A DNA stretch of 64,000 nucleotides from CAYMKL01 sp964390805. GTDB taxonomy: Bacteria > Chloroflexota > Anaerolineae > VGOG01. The position numbers and the translations under genes were made by a program. A model generated the notes under the pieces. The model was given only the letters and a program-made list of their open reading frames with translations. It ran no database searches and was not told where the DNA came from. Numbering within the stretch: position 1 is the stretch's first letter; each line of letters opens with the position of its first letter. Below are positions 1 to 8,361 of this stretch, piece by piece. The stretch spans positions 1 through 64,000 of the forward strand of contig CAYMKL010000010.1 of assembly GCA_964390805.1 (NCBI GenBank), written 5' to 3'.

Positions 1-33
1 TTTGCCACATTTTTCACCGAATGTCTAGTCACA

Positions 34-52
34 TTTACCGGAAACTAAAGTT
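34..52. repeat. possible end of a repeat element at the window edge
   Basis: These 19 bases match 56101-56119, the right terminal inverted repeat of the element at 55852-56114, at 17 of 19 positions. The rest of 1-224 shows no gene and no other structure that I recognise. It may be the outer end of a second, mostly out-of-window copy, or a chance match. Confidence 0.3.
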
Positions 53-224
53 AATGGCATCTCGGATGAAGTCCGAGGGGCCATCGGAATCGGTTGTGGT
101 CATATTAGTAGCTCCCTTCTCGTTTATTGTTCCGGGTGTCGTATTGCTCATGGCCTTGTCTCCTTGGGTTTGGCTATGATAGCAGTAGCTTCATCCGCTC
201 ACAGATTAGGCCTCAGCACGTTTC

Positions 225-2063
225 CTACTGCGTCTTGGCTTGTGCTAGTGCCTTTTGGATTAGATCTGCGATTTCCTCCAGATCCTCTGGAGTGTTTTCA
301 ATGATCCATTCGGTGAGTGCTACACCATACTCAATTTTCTCGTAGGTAAAGCGATGCTCAGAGAATTCCTTGAATATGTCTTGCAAGATCTTCCCACCGT
401 GTACTTCTGTGATCCACACCTTATCGGTACGGTCTTGTTCATCTATTGTTGTCTCGAAATACTTCTTGGTCCAACGATTATGCTGAAGCCATTCCTCCAC
501 TTCTTGAGCTGTAACCGGAGTATCTCTAAATCCTTCTATACTCGACATGACTGATGCAATTGCACAAGGGCTAAGCAGGTAATTCTCGTACATTCTTCGC
601 GGTGTGAAAGACACACTCCCCCTACTCTGACGAATGAGGTCTTCACGTTCTCCCTCTGTCCGTCCCTCTCGGTCAAAGATAAAGCCTATAGCTGGCGGTA
701 AGAGCCCTCGCCCCCTGCTAAGACGCGTGTAAATCTCAAATACTGTTTTCGAGTGCTTACCCTCAAAGTCACCCACCTGCACCACACCTATGATCTCTGT
801 CCCTAACAAAGGCCGCTTTGCAATCCTCGACAGGATCATAGGGAAACACAATTCCTCTGTGCGGCCCTCTACCCAAAGGATGTTGTCCGCACCGAAAACG
901 TCAGACAGCCTCGCTCCAATTTCTGAGAGGTATAGGCGGAGTTTCTGCATCTCTGCGATGTCGATCTGCTCAACAGTGCTCTCCGCCTCCTCTTTGCGTA
1001 CCAGATAAAACGTTTGAGGGTCCGCTGCTGTAACAACTGTGGGAGAATGGGTTGCCATGATATACTGATGTTGCGGGTGCTGCCTGAAAATGTCAAAAAG
1101 CTTCCGAACAGCACCTGGATGGAGAAAACTCTGTGGTTCATCAATAACAATCGTTCTTGGGTATTCGGAAGTTAGAATGACATAGAGCATTGCTAGAACC
1201 TGCCCAATCCCAGTGCCACTCTCCGACAACGGCATGGCAAGATCGTCTCGCTCCGAGTCTGGGTCAATGGTCCAAACTAAGATCTGGGCTCGGTTACTAG
1301 CTGTAGGAGGAACAGTTATTTGCTTGATCTCGGGAAATACTGTTCTGACTACTTCATTGAAGCGCCTAAAACGGCTTACATTACTGCTTTGGAGGAGATT
1401 CAGAACTTGCGCGAGATTGGCAGCATTTGAAAGAAGAGTCGGATCGGTGTTAATCTGAGCCTCCGCAATATTCAGTCTCTCAGCGCTAAAGAAGTAGATT
1501 CTTTCTCGGAGTACTTGCGCTACCCGCGTTGCAAACTCACTAGGGGATGATGAGGCGTATGTGCCGTCTGATGCTGCCTTGGGTTGATTATTCGAGGAGT
1601 CAATCTCAAATCGTCTCATCTCGCCGCGGTGTGAATAATCGCCATAGTCACTATGATAGGCTGAATCAACATGGCTGCCTGAGTGAAAAACACACTTGAT
1701 TATGTTCTGATCGGAAAGTGCGTTGCGAAACTTCTGTTCGTGAAGCTGTGCAGTGTGCTCTGGTGACGGTGGCACAAAAACATCGAAGGGCGAGAGGTTT
1801 ACCATGAGTTCTGTAAGTTCGTTCCTGCTGACTTCAAAAGAGATGTGTACGTATGAAGTTCCGTTGACTCTTGTGGATCGAGTCGGAACCGTTCTCAAGC
1901 TGCGATGGGGCTTGTTGCCAAACCGTAAACTCACTGCCTCCACGAGCGCTGTTTTTCCAGCGTCGTTTTGTCCAACGATCACGTTGAAGCCCGGAGTCAA
2001 GTGAATTTCTGCGGAGGAACGGAAGCTCTTGTAGTTCTCTATCTGAAAGCTGGTAATTCGCAT
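225..2063 (-). CDS. OLD-like AAA ATPase with C-terminal Toprim domain
   Basis: A 612-residue protein. The N-terminus is that of SMC/RecF-type ATPases (MRITSFQIENYKSF), with Walker A GQNDAGKT at about 31-38. An ABC-type signature LSESGTGIGQ lies near 279-288, Walker B TIVIDEP near 304-310 and the switch His in MATHS near 339. The C-terminal part has Toprim-like acidic motifs (WVEG near 397-400, then IFDREG). OLD-family proteins of this layout are ATP-regulated nucleases, often found in phage or plasmid defence. No helicase partner (as in Gabija) is adjacent, so its role is open. The frame runs further upstream to 2318, but homology begins at the Met at 2063 and a good promoter lies at 2197-2225, so I start it there. 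Confidence 0.85.
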   Translation of the reverse strand: MRITSFQIENYKSFRSSAEIHLTPGFNVIVGQNDAGKTALVEAVSLRFGNKPHRSLRTVPTRSTRVNGTSYVHISFEVSRNELTELMVNLSPFDVFVPPSPEHTAQLHEQKFRNALSDQNIIKCVFHSGSHVDSAYHSDYGDYSHRGEMRRFEIDSSNNQPKAASDGTYASSSPSEFATRVAQVLRERIYFFSAERLNIAEAQINTDPTLLSNAANLAQVLNLLQSSNVSRFRRFNEVVRTVFPEIKQITVPPTASNRAQILVWTIDPDSERDDLAMPLSESGTGIGQVLAMLYVILTSEYPRTIVIDEPQSFLHPGAVRKLFDIFRQHPQHQYIMATHSPTVVTAADPQTFYLVRKEEAESTVEQIDIAEMQKLRLYLSEIGARLSDVFGADNILWVEGRTEELCFPMILSRIAKRPLLGTEIIGVVQVGDFEGKHSKTVFEIYTRLSRGRGLLPPAIGFIFDREGRTEGEREDLIRQSRGSVSFTPRRMYENYLLSPCAIASVMSSIEGFRDTPVTAQEVEEWLQHNRWTKKYFETTIDEQDRTDKVWITEVHGGKILQDIFKEFSEHRFTYEKIEYGVALTEWIIENTPEDLEEIADLIQKALAQAKTQ

Positions 2064-2196
2064 TGAGAAGACCTTTGTGTGCCTAAATGCGTTTGCCGGC
2101 GATAACTCTCCGATAATGCCGGAGCATTGATGCCACGGGAACGAATGGGCCATGCCAAACTCTAGTGGTTGCCATCCAACCAGTCGGGCTTCTGTT

Positions 2197-2225
2197 ATTA
2201 TACTATGCCATCTCAGTTTCGTCAA
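2197..2225 (-). promoter_or_regulatory. sigma-70-type promoter for the OLD-like gene
   Basis: Read on the minus strand: TTGACG, 17-nt spacer, TATAAT. It lies about 135 nt upstream of the start at 2063, giving a leader of roughly 130 nt. Confidence 0.7.
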
Positions 2226-2234
2226 CACTGAAAA

Positions 2235-2274
2235 CAAAAACTCCCCGCCGGAATCTGACAAGGCCGGCGGGGAG
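2235..2274 (-). terminator. intrinsic terminator after the hydrolase gene
   Basis: On the minus strand an 11-bp perfect stem (CTCCCCGCCGG with its complement, 2241-2251 and 2264-2274) is followed by TTTTTGTTTT. It sits just past the hydrolase stop and closes the minus-strand run that begins at 7947. Confidence 0.85.
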
Positions 2275-2293
2275 ATGCCTCCCAGAGCATCGC

Positions 2294-2974
2294 TTATCGC
2301 CTGTGTTGGAGAAACCACTCGTAAAGCTCTGGGTTGTCGTAGGTCTGGGTCCAGGAGTCGTGCCCAACGCCGGGGTAAACGGTGAAGCGCACGTTGCCGC
2401 CGCAGGCCCGCAATGCCTCAACCATCCGTTGGCCTACTTCCAGCTTGACAACGTCGTCTTCTGCACCGTGAAAGGCCCAGACCGGGATGTCCTTGAGCTC
2501 ACAGGCTAAGTCAGGGAAACCGCCGCCACAAATGGGAGCGATGGCTGCGAACAGCTCCGGGTATCTCGTCGCCAGACCCCACGTCCCGTATCCCCCCATG
2601 CTGAACCCCGTCAGGTAGATGCGGCCCACATCTACCGCGTGGTCTGCCACTACCTCGTCCAGCAGTGCCTTCAGCGTCGGGAGATGATCCCACCACGTCG
2701 TTTCGTCGGGACATTGGGGAGATACGACGATAAGCGGGAAGTCGGGTTGCTGCGTGGCAATCTTGGGTATCCCTCGGGCCTTCACCAACTCCAGGTCACT
2801 GCCCCGGTCGCTGGCCCCGTGAAGGTAGAGGATCAGGGGCCATTGCTTGTCCGCACTTGTCCCGTAGCCTCGCGGTAGGGAGAGCACATACGCCAGGCGC
2901 ACGGTTCGTTCAAACATGCACTCGCGTTGTTTGCCAGGCCGGCTCTGGTTGGTCAACGTTGTCTCTTTGAGCAA
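2294..2974 (-). CDS. alpha/beta hydrolase (esterase/PHB-depolymerase-like)
   Basis: About 226 residues of a compact alpha/beta hydrolase: YLHGASDRGSDLELV (oxyanion region), nucleophile elbow GFSMGGYG, the acidic residue in FHGAEDDVV and the catalytic His in GVGHDSW. The family is usually described as dienelactone-hydrolase or LpqC/PHB-depolymerase-like esterase, often secreted, but no signal peptide is visible. The frame is open far upstream over the preceding gene, which is only a shadow. I place the start at TTG 2974, preceded by AAGG and 10 nt past the upstream stop. ATG 2917 is an alternative, but it would begin directly at the first strand of the domain. Likely translated from the same mRNA as the PT-linker genes. 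Confidence 0.8.
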   Translation of the reverse strand: MLKETTLTNQSRPGKQRECMFERTVRLAYVLSLPRGYGTSADKQWPLILYLHGASDRGSDLELVKARGIPKIATQQPDFPLIVVSPQCPDETTWWDHLPTLKALLDEVVADHAVDVGRIYLTGFSMGGYGTWGLATRYPELFAAIAPICGGGFPDLACELKDIPVWAFHGAEDDVVKLEVGQRMVEALRACGGNVRFTVYPGVGHDSWTQTYDNPELYEWFLQHRR

Positions 2975-2984
2975 CGCGCCCTTG

Positions 2985-4625
2985 CTAGGGATACATCTTG
3001 AAGATGACGGGCAGGTAGACGTGACGGCAAGCTTCTGAGACATTCCAACTGACGCACAGACGCCAGGCTGTCCCATGAGGGTTGCAATTGCTATCATCGT
3101 CAGGGCACATGTAGTCGTTGCTGTTCTGGATGGCCAAGACGTAGGTTCCCCCAGTGGGACTGACGTAAGCCGGGAAAAGATCAATTGCACCTGCAGGGCC
3201 TTGTTTGCCATACGAGACAGAGGCGCCCTGCCACCACCACTCCGTTTTGTTGTCGCTCCACATCTCCAAGACGGCTCCTGTCACTTGCCTGCACCCTCCA
3301 ACAGAGGAGAGCGTTAGCGTACGCCGATACAGGTAGGTCGTCCCGTTCACAAATTCTTGCTCGTCATTCTCGTCCAGCAGGCCAAGGGCCTTGGAACCTT
3401 CGGGCAAGGGAGACCAATTGGGCGCGCTCCACCACGGCGACCAAACCTCTGAGCTGGGCTGCCAGGAGCTATCGGGTACGAAGTCCGGTTGATTCCACCC
3501 CAAGGGGGCCGGGGGCGAGGTCACGCGGATAAGTGGGGACTCGGCCGCGTCTATCGTCGTGTACGTGGAGAAGAGTGAGGGATCAATCCGGTAGACGCTG
3601 TCCCCAGGGGCACTGACATAGCAGTTTACCACTGGCATTGGTGTAGACGTAGGCGTCGGCGTGACAGTGGGCGTGTTGGTTGGCGTCGAGGTAGGAGTGG
3701 GCGTATTCGTTGGTGTCGCGGTCGGAGCGACGATTATCACTGTGGCATAGTCAGTGACGAACGGCACATCGTTGCCATACTCGTCTACGGCACTATCCAC
3801 GCGAGCCAGGTTCTCCGCTGGGGTGCAATGGGCGATGGCGGTGAAGTCCACAGTGACCGTTTTGCTCTGGCCCACGTTGAGCCGTCCCAGGTTGCTCCAG
3901 AGGATCATATCGGCCACGACAGTGTCAGGAGAGGGGCTCGCCGAGACGTAGCTCAGGCATTCGTTGCTGTAGACCTCGGTCAGTGGTAAAACGGTGATAT
4001 CTGTATCACCGATATTCTCGATGAGGATACTGAAGCGCACCGTCTCGTTGACCTCGGCGATGCCATCAGCCGGCTCCAGCAGTGTCTTGGTCAATCCCAG
4101 GCGAGGGCGCCCCGGTGTGGGTGTCGGTGTGTTGGTCGGGGTCGCCGTGGGCGTGTTCGTCGGCGTGGGTGTGGGCGTGTTGGTCGGGGTGGGGGTGCTG
4201 GTAGGTGTGCTTGTCTGGGTGGGGGTGCTCGTCGGGGTTGCCAGGGTGAGCTCAATGTCCCAGGTTCCCCTTGGACACCGGATGTCGTCGGCGTGCAGGG
4301 TTGCGCTGCCAGGAACCCCGTCGAGATAGACGGTGATCGGCTCCGTCTCTCCATCGTACAGGGGGCCCGCTAGGAAGTTTGGCTCGATCCGCCCTTCGTG
4401 TCCCGTCACCCACAAGTTGATGTTGGTGGCATATTCGTGTTCTTTCTGGTTGAACTTGACCCATCCTTCGAGCCGAATCTGCTCGCCTGTGACGGCGACC
4501 TCGCTGGGGAAGCCCACGAATTCCAGCTCTCCGATCGAAGCCGTGGCCATCACCGACCAGGTGCAGAGAAGGCCCAGGACAGCCGCCACCGTTACCGCTA
4601 CCGCTAGTACTTTGTTCCTCGACAT
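2985..4625 (-). CDS. secreted PT-linker protein with DUF11-like domain
   Basis: 546 residues. An N-terminal signal segment is followed by a small beta domain (about 30-130) shared with the next gene upstream. Then come a TPTPT linker, a DUF11/CARDB-like domain (about 172-300, with ENIGDTD and LNVGQSKTVTV), a second PT linker, and a C-terminal domain with several Trp and Cys residues. The protein ends in YLPVIFKMYP. The YLPxIxK tail is common on secreted Chloroflexota proteins and may be a sorting or retention signal; that role is inference. Start ATG follows GGAAAGGAG. No enzymatic motif is visible. A surface or structural role is likely. Confidence 0.75.
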   Translation of the reverse strand: MSRNKVLAVAVTVAAVLGLLCTWSVMATASIGELEFVGFPSEVAVTGEQIRLEGWVKFNQKEHEYATNINLWVTGHEGRIEPNFLAGPLYDGETEPITVYLDGVPGSATLHADDIRCPRGTWDIELTLATPTSTPTQTSTPTSTPTPTNTPTPTPTNTPTATPTNTPTPTPGRPRLGLTKTLLEPADGIAEVNETVRFSILIENIGDTDITVLPLTEVYSNECLSYVSASPSPDTVVADMILWSNLGRLNVGQSKTVTVDFTAIAHCTPAENLARVDSAVDEYGNDVPFVTDYATVIIVAPTATPTNTPTPTSTPTNTPTVTPTPTSTPMPVVNCYVSAPGDSVYRIDPSLFSTYTTIDAAESPLIRVTSPPAPLGWNQPDFVPDSSWQPSSEVWSPWWSAPNWSPLPEGSKALGLLDENDEQEFVNGTTYLYRRTLTLSSVGGCRQVTGAVLEMWSDNKTEWWWQGASVSYGKQGPAGAIDLFPAYVSPTGGTYVLAIQNSNDYMCPDDDSNCNPHGTAWRLCVSWNVSEACRHVYLPVIFKMYP

Positions 4626-4712
4626 TTGCTGAATCTCCTTTCCCCCGATGCAAATCAGGGAACTAGGGCCACCTGCACGGTTGACGCAGATGGCTTTTCT
4701 CTGTGAAAAAAA

Positions 4713-6428
4713 TCAATACTTCTTAAAGATGATAGGCAGGTAGACTTGGAAGGCAGGTTCGATTGGGAAATCCCAGGTGACGCATAGGCGGCAGGCTGTT
4801 CCTTGAGGGTTGCAATTAGGAGAGCAGACGTAGTCGTTGCTGTTCTGGACGGCCAGGACATAGCTTCCCCCCTGGGGGCCGACGTAGGTGGGGAGAAGAT
4901 CCATCTGGCCGATGGATCCTTGCCCATCGTACGAGATGGAAGTGCCCTGCCACCACCACTCCGATTTGTTGTCGCTCCACATCTCCAAGATGGCCTGTGT
5001 CAGTCGCATGCCCTCTTCAGGAGGGGACAGAGTGAAAATGCGCCGATGCAGGTGAGTCACCCCACTCCGGGCTTCTTTTTTGCCCTGCCCGTCCCGCAGG
5101 CCGATGGGCCTGCAATCGCCAGGCAAGGGGGCCCAGTCGGGAGAGGCCCAGGGTATCCACCAGACCTCCGAGCTGGCCTGCCAGGAGCTATCGGGCACGA
5201 AGTCCGGTTGATTCCATCCTGAGGGAGCAGGGGGCGAGGTCACATGCTTAAGCGGGGAATCGCCGGCCGACTGGGTGTCGTACCCGGAGAAGGCTGAGTC
5301 ATCAAGGCGGTAAACGCTGCTTCCAGGGGAACAGCAATAGCACTCCTCCACTGCCGATGGAGTGGAGGTAGGCGTCGGGGTTGACGTCATTGTAGGCGTG
5401 GGCGTAGGCGTCGCCGTAGCCGTGTTGGTGGGTGTTGGGGTGGGTGTTGGGGTTGGCGTCGGGGTCGGTGTGTTGGTCACAGTCGGCGTTGGTGTCGGAG
5501 CCGGCACACCGGTGACCTCAAGGTCATAGGTCACATCGCATCCACCGATATTCGTGCCGAAGGGCGCTGCCTTGACGAAGTAAGTGCCCGTCTCAGAACA
5601 CAGCCAGATGATCTCGGAGGCGGGAGGGTTGTCAGGATCATCGTCGTTGTGCCGCAACTGTGTGGTGCCATCAGTATGGTAGAGGGTGAGAGTCGTGTCG
5701 TTATTCGCGCTCAGATTCAGTGTCCTGATGGTATAGATGTTGTCGGCCTCTGCCACGAATTTTGCATAGTCTTGGTCGGTAGTAGTGTGGAAGTTATGCG
5801 ATTGTGATGCTCCGTTGACCTCAATCAATCGGGCCTGCTCCCAAGTGTCATCCGGCTCGTACGCATCAAGGCAAGGGGTTGGCGTGGGGGTGTTTGTTGG
5901 GGTGGCGGTGTCCGTTGGTGTCGGGGTAGGGGTAGCGGTGTTGGTCGGCGTCGGGGTGGGAGTAACTGTGTTGGTGGGCGTTGGCGTAGGTGTTGATGTG
6001 CTGGTCGGTGTGGGGGTGTTGGTTATGGTCGGCGTGCTGGTCGTGGTTGCCTGCATGAGCTCGATGGTCCAGGTTCCTCTTGGACACCGGATGTCGTCGG
6101 CGTGCAGGATTGCACTCCCAGGGACTCCTTCGAGATAGACGGTGATCGGCTCTGTCTCGCCATCGTACAGCGGACCCGCGATAAACTTGGGCTCAATTCG
6201 ACCCTCATGCCCAGTTACAAACAGATTGATATTCTGGGCATAGTCGTGTTCTTCTTGATTAAACTTGAGCCAGCCCTCGAGCTGAACCTCCTCGCCCGTG
6301 ACAGCGACCTCGCTGGGAAAGCCCACGAACTCCAGCTCCCCAATCGAAGCCGTCACCATTGCCGACCAGAGCAAGATAAGGCCAAGGCCGACCGCTACCG
6401 TTACTGATAGAGTTGTGGTTCTTGTCAT
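4713..6428 (-). CDS. secreted PT-linker protein, paralogue of the downstream gene
   Basis: 571 residues. The first 130 and last 170 residues closely resemble the 2985-4625 product: the same SIGELEFVGFPSEVAVTGE start of the beta domain, the same Trp-rich C-terminal domain and the same YLPIIFKKY end. Between two TPTPT linkers the middle domain differs. Here it is a pre-peptidase C-terminal-like (PPC) beta domain beginning LDAYEPDDTWEQAR. The pair therefore looks like a duplication with a swapped central module. The frame opens at 6500, but ATG 6428 has a good GGAAAGGAG site and starts the signal peptide. The 87-nt gap to the next gene suggests one operon. Confidence 0.78.
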   Translation of the reverse strand: MTRTTTLSVTVAVGLGLILLWSAMVTASIGELEFVGFPSEVAVTGEEVQLEGWLKFNQEEHDYAQNINLFVTGHEGRIEPKFIAGPLYDGETEPITVYLEGVPGSAILHADDIRCPRGTWTIELMQATTTSTPTITNTPTPTSTSTPTPTPTNTVTPTPTPTNTATPTPTPTDTATPTNTPTPTPCLDAYEPDDTWEQARLIEVNGASQSHNFHTTTDQDYAKFVAEADNIYTIRTLNLSANNDTTLTLYHTDGTTQLRHNDDDPDNPPASEIIWLCSETGTYFVKAAPFGTNIGGCDVTYDLEVTGVPAPTPTPTVTNTPTPTPTPTPTPTPTNTATATPTPTPTMTSTPTPTSTPSAVEECYCCSPGSSVYRLDDSAFSGYDTQSAGDSPLKHVTSPPAPSGWNQPDFVPDSSWQASSEVWWIPWASPDWAPLPGDCRPIGLRDGQGKKEARSGVTHLHRRIFTLSPPEEGMRLTQAILEMWSDNKSEWWWQGTSISYDGQGSIGQMDLLPTYVGPQGGSYVLAVQNSNDYVCSPNCNPQGTACRLCVTWDFPIEPAFQVYLPIIFKKY

Positions 6429-6543
6429 TCCTAAGTCTCCTTTCCCCCAACGCAGACCAGGGAACGGGGAAACAAACCGCCTTTTAGGAAAACACAGCAT
6501 GGTTCAGGAGGGTGGTTTGTTTGGCCGTTTATAAACAGCGTCC

Positions 6544-7947
6544 TCAGTCGCCACTATAGGCTTTCAGGATGAGGGGCAGGTAGAGCCTGTATGGCGTTGG
6601 CGTTGGAGTAGGTGTGGACGTGTGGGTGATCGTTGGCGTTGGCGTGGATGTGGGCGTGTCTGTCGGCGTTGGTGTATCGGTTGGCGTCGGTGTATGGGTT
6701 GGCGTCGGCGTTAGAGTGTTGGTGGGCGTGGGAGTGGGCGTTTGTGTGTCCGTCGGCGTGGCTGTGATAGTTGGCGTTGGCGTATTCGTCGGCGTTGGTG
6801 TGTCAGTCGGCGTTGACGTTGCAGTGGGCGTGGGTGTGGGGGTGGGCAAACCGTATTTGCTTACCCCACCACCATGGGTGCCGAACCAGATGTTCCACTC
6901 GTTGTCCGTAGCGATAGCGGTGACGTGATCATCCGCCAGCCCTGAGTTTGAGGTATTATAAAGCGTCCAGTTAGCTCCATCGAACTCGTTCACTCCGAAC
7001 CGCTCCGTGCCAAACCACTTGTTCCCCCTCCAGTCTATGGCGACGGCATTGACTTCGTTGCCTACAATGCCAGCAGTCCCAGCCACATAGGCTATCCAGG
7101 CACTGTCGTCGAATCGGCTTGCCGCGGCATTGATACAGTTGAAGAGGTTGCACCATTCATTGTATCCGTCGGTACACCCTCCAAACCATTTCACATCAGT
7201 GACCTCTACGGCGATGGCTCGGACATGATCACTCGCTAACCCTGAGCCTGAACGGTAGGTTGTCCAACTCACCCCATTGAACTTGCTCACCCCGCCAGTA
7301 GAGGTGCCGGCCCACACATTGCCGGAGTTGTCCACGGTGATAGCATTGATGGAGTTGGATTTCAATCCTGAATTTGAGGTGTTGTAGGTCGTCCAGGAAC
7401 TTCCGTCGAACTTGCTCACCCCGTACCCAGATCCATCGTCCACCCTGGTGCCGAACCATTTGTTGCCTTGTTGATCCACGGCGACAGCGGAGACCCATTT
7501 GAACGCCAGCCCGGAGTTTGAGGTGTCATAGGTCGTCCAGGTGGTCCCGTCGAACTTGCTCACCCCGTTAGCAGTGCCGAACCACTTGTTGCCCTCCGCG
7601 TCTATGGCGATGGCGTTGACCCGCTTATGGACCAATCCGTCGGAGACATCATAGGTCGTCCAGTTAGTCCCGTCGAACTTGCTGACCCCCGTATTCGTGC
7701 CGACCCACATGTTTCCCTCGTTGTCCATGGCAATGGACAGGACGTAGTTCGACGCCAGGTCGGGGGCGGTGTAAGTCTCCCAAATGCCTGGTTGGGCCAG
7801 GGGAGGGTTAGTGGCCTGGGATGTCGAGCCACTCAGGATACCACGCTCAAGGGTGGTCAGAAGGGCCACCACAAGAGCAGACGCCACGATGAAGTACAGC
7901 AACCTGGTGAGTATGGCCGTGATCCGTTTGATGGTTGGTCTAGTCAT
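6544..7947 (-). CDS. secreted beta-propeller protein (two-component-regulator propeller repeats)
   Basis: 467 residues. After an N-terminal membrane/signal segment (LLYFIVASALVVALLTTL) come about seven repeats of the form VSKFDGTNWTTY...VNAIAIDxxGNKWFGT. This is the Reg_prop-type propeller found in hybrid sensor kinases, but no kinase domain follows. Instead a TPTPT linker leads to the tail YRLYLPLILKAYSGD. It is therefore an exported propeller, probably ligand-binding or simply surface-displayed. RBS AAGGAGGATTCAC lies before the ATG. It heads the minus-strand run of secreted genes. Confidence 0.8.
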   Translation of the reverse strand: MTRPTIKRITAILTRLLYFIVASALVVALLTTLERGILSGSTSQATNPPLAQPGIWETYTAPDLASNYVLSIAMDNEGNMWVGTNTGVSKFDGTNWTTYDVSDGLVHKRVNAIAIDAEGNKWFGTANGVSKFDGTTWTTYDTSNSGLAFKWVSAVAVDQQGNKWFGTRVDDGSGYGVSKFDGSSWTTYNTSNSGLKSNSINAITVDNSGNVWAGTSTGGVSKFNGVSWTTYRSGSGLASDHVRAIAVEVTDVKWFGGCTDGYNEWCNLFNCINAAASRFDDSAWIAYVAGTAGIVGNEVNAVAIDWRGNKWFGTERFGVNEFDGANWTLYNTSNSGLADDHVTAIATDNEWNIWFGTHGGGVSKYGLPTPTPTPTATSTPTDTPTPTNTPTPTITATPTDTQTPTPTPTNTLTPTPTHTPTPTDTPTPTDTPTSTPTPTITHTSTPTPTPTPYRLYLPLILKAYSGD

Positions 7948-7973
7948 GTGAATCCTCCTTTCTCTCCTTACTC

Positions 7974-8002
7974 ATTTTACCACGTCTGGGCCGCTTGTGC
8001 AA
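7974..8002 (-). promoter_or_regulatory. promoter for the propeller/PT-protein run
   Basis: Minus strand: TTGCAC, 17-nt spacer, TAAAAT, about 30 nt upstream of the start at 7947. Near-consensus spacing. It diverges from the + strand promoter at 8052. Confidence 0.55.
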
Positions 8003-8051
8003 ACTTTGCCTTCTGGAGTGTAGGGGCAGTCGAAATGGATCGGCTCGAAGC

Positions 8052-8080
8052 TTGACAATCTTTGTCCTATCTTGTATAAT
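8052..8080 (+). promoter_or_regulatory. consensus sigma-70 promoter for the S1-like gene
   Basis: TTGACA, 17-nt spacer, TATAAT: a perfect match to the housekeeping consensus. The gene it faces starts about 280 nt downstream. Confidence 0.85.
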
Positions 8081-8086
8081 TCTCTT

Positions 8087-8361
8087 GGAACTAAAATCAG
8101 CGTGACAAAAACCTATTCCTTTCAAGAGGACGTACGGGGGTCCAAGGCTCGGCTCGCCTGAACACGGATTTTGAAGCATTTCTGGAAGCCTAAAGGGTTG
8201 AACTAGCCTATTTGGCAGCGCATTTTACGCTGCTGAGTCAACAGCGGTTTTTATGTAGTCAATGAACTGCCCTATCAAGGTGTCATAAGTATTACATTCC
8301 AGCAAGCGTCCGCCATAAGGCAGCAGAAGGCTCGGCTACTGACCTCGGCATGTTCTAAGAG
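8087..8361 (+). other. long untranslated leader of the S1-like gene
   Basis: The region 7948-8361 has no gene. Downstream of the 8052 promoter about 275 nt remain before the first good ATG. A small hairpin (GCAGCG near 8215 with CGCTGC) is followed by weak U-runs. Ribosomal protein S1 genes are often autoregulated through their leaders, so a regulatory leader is plausible, but I recognise no known riboswitch fold. Confidence 0.4.

Noticed and set aside
2975..3211. N-terminal extension of the hydrolase frame over the end of the PT-linker gene
   Set aside because: The extension is a shadow of the PT-linker protein coding sequence and has no hydrolase similarity.
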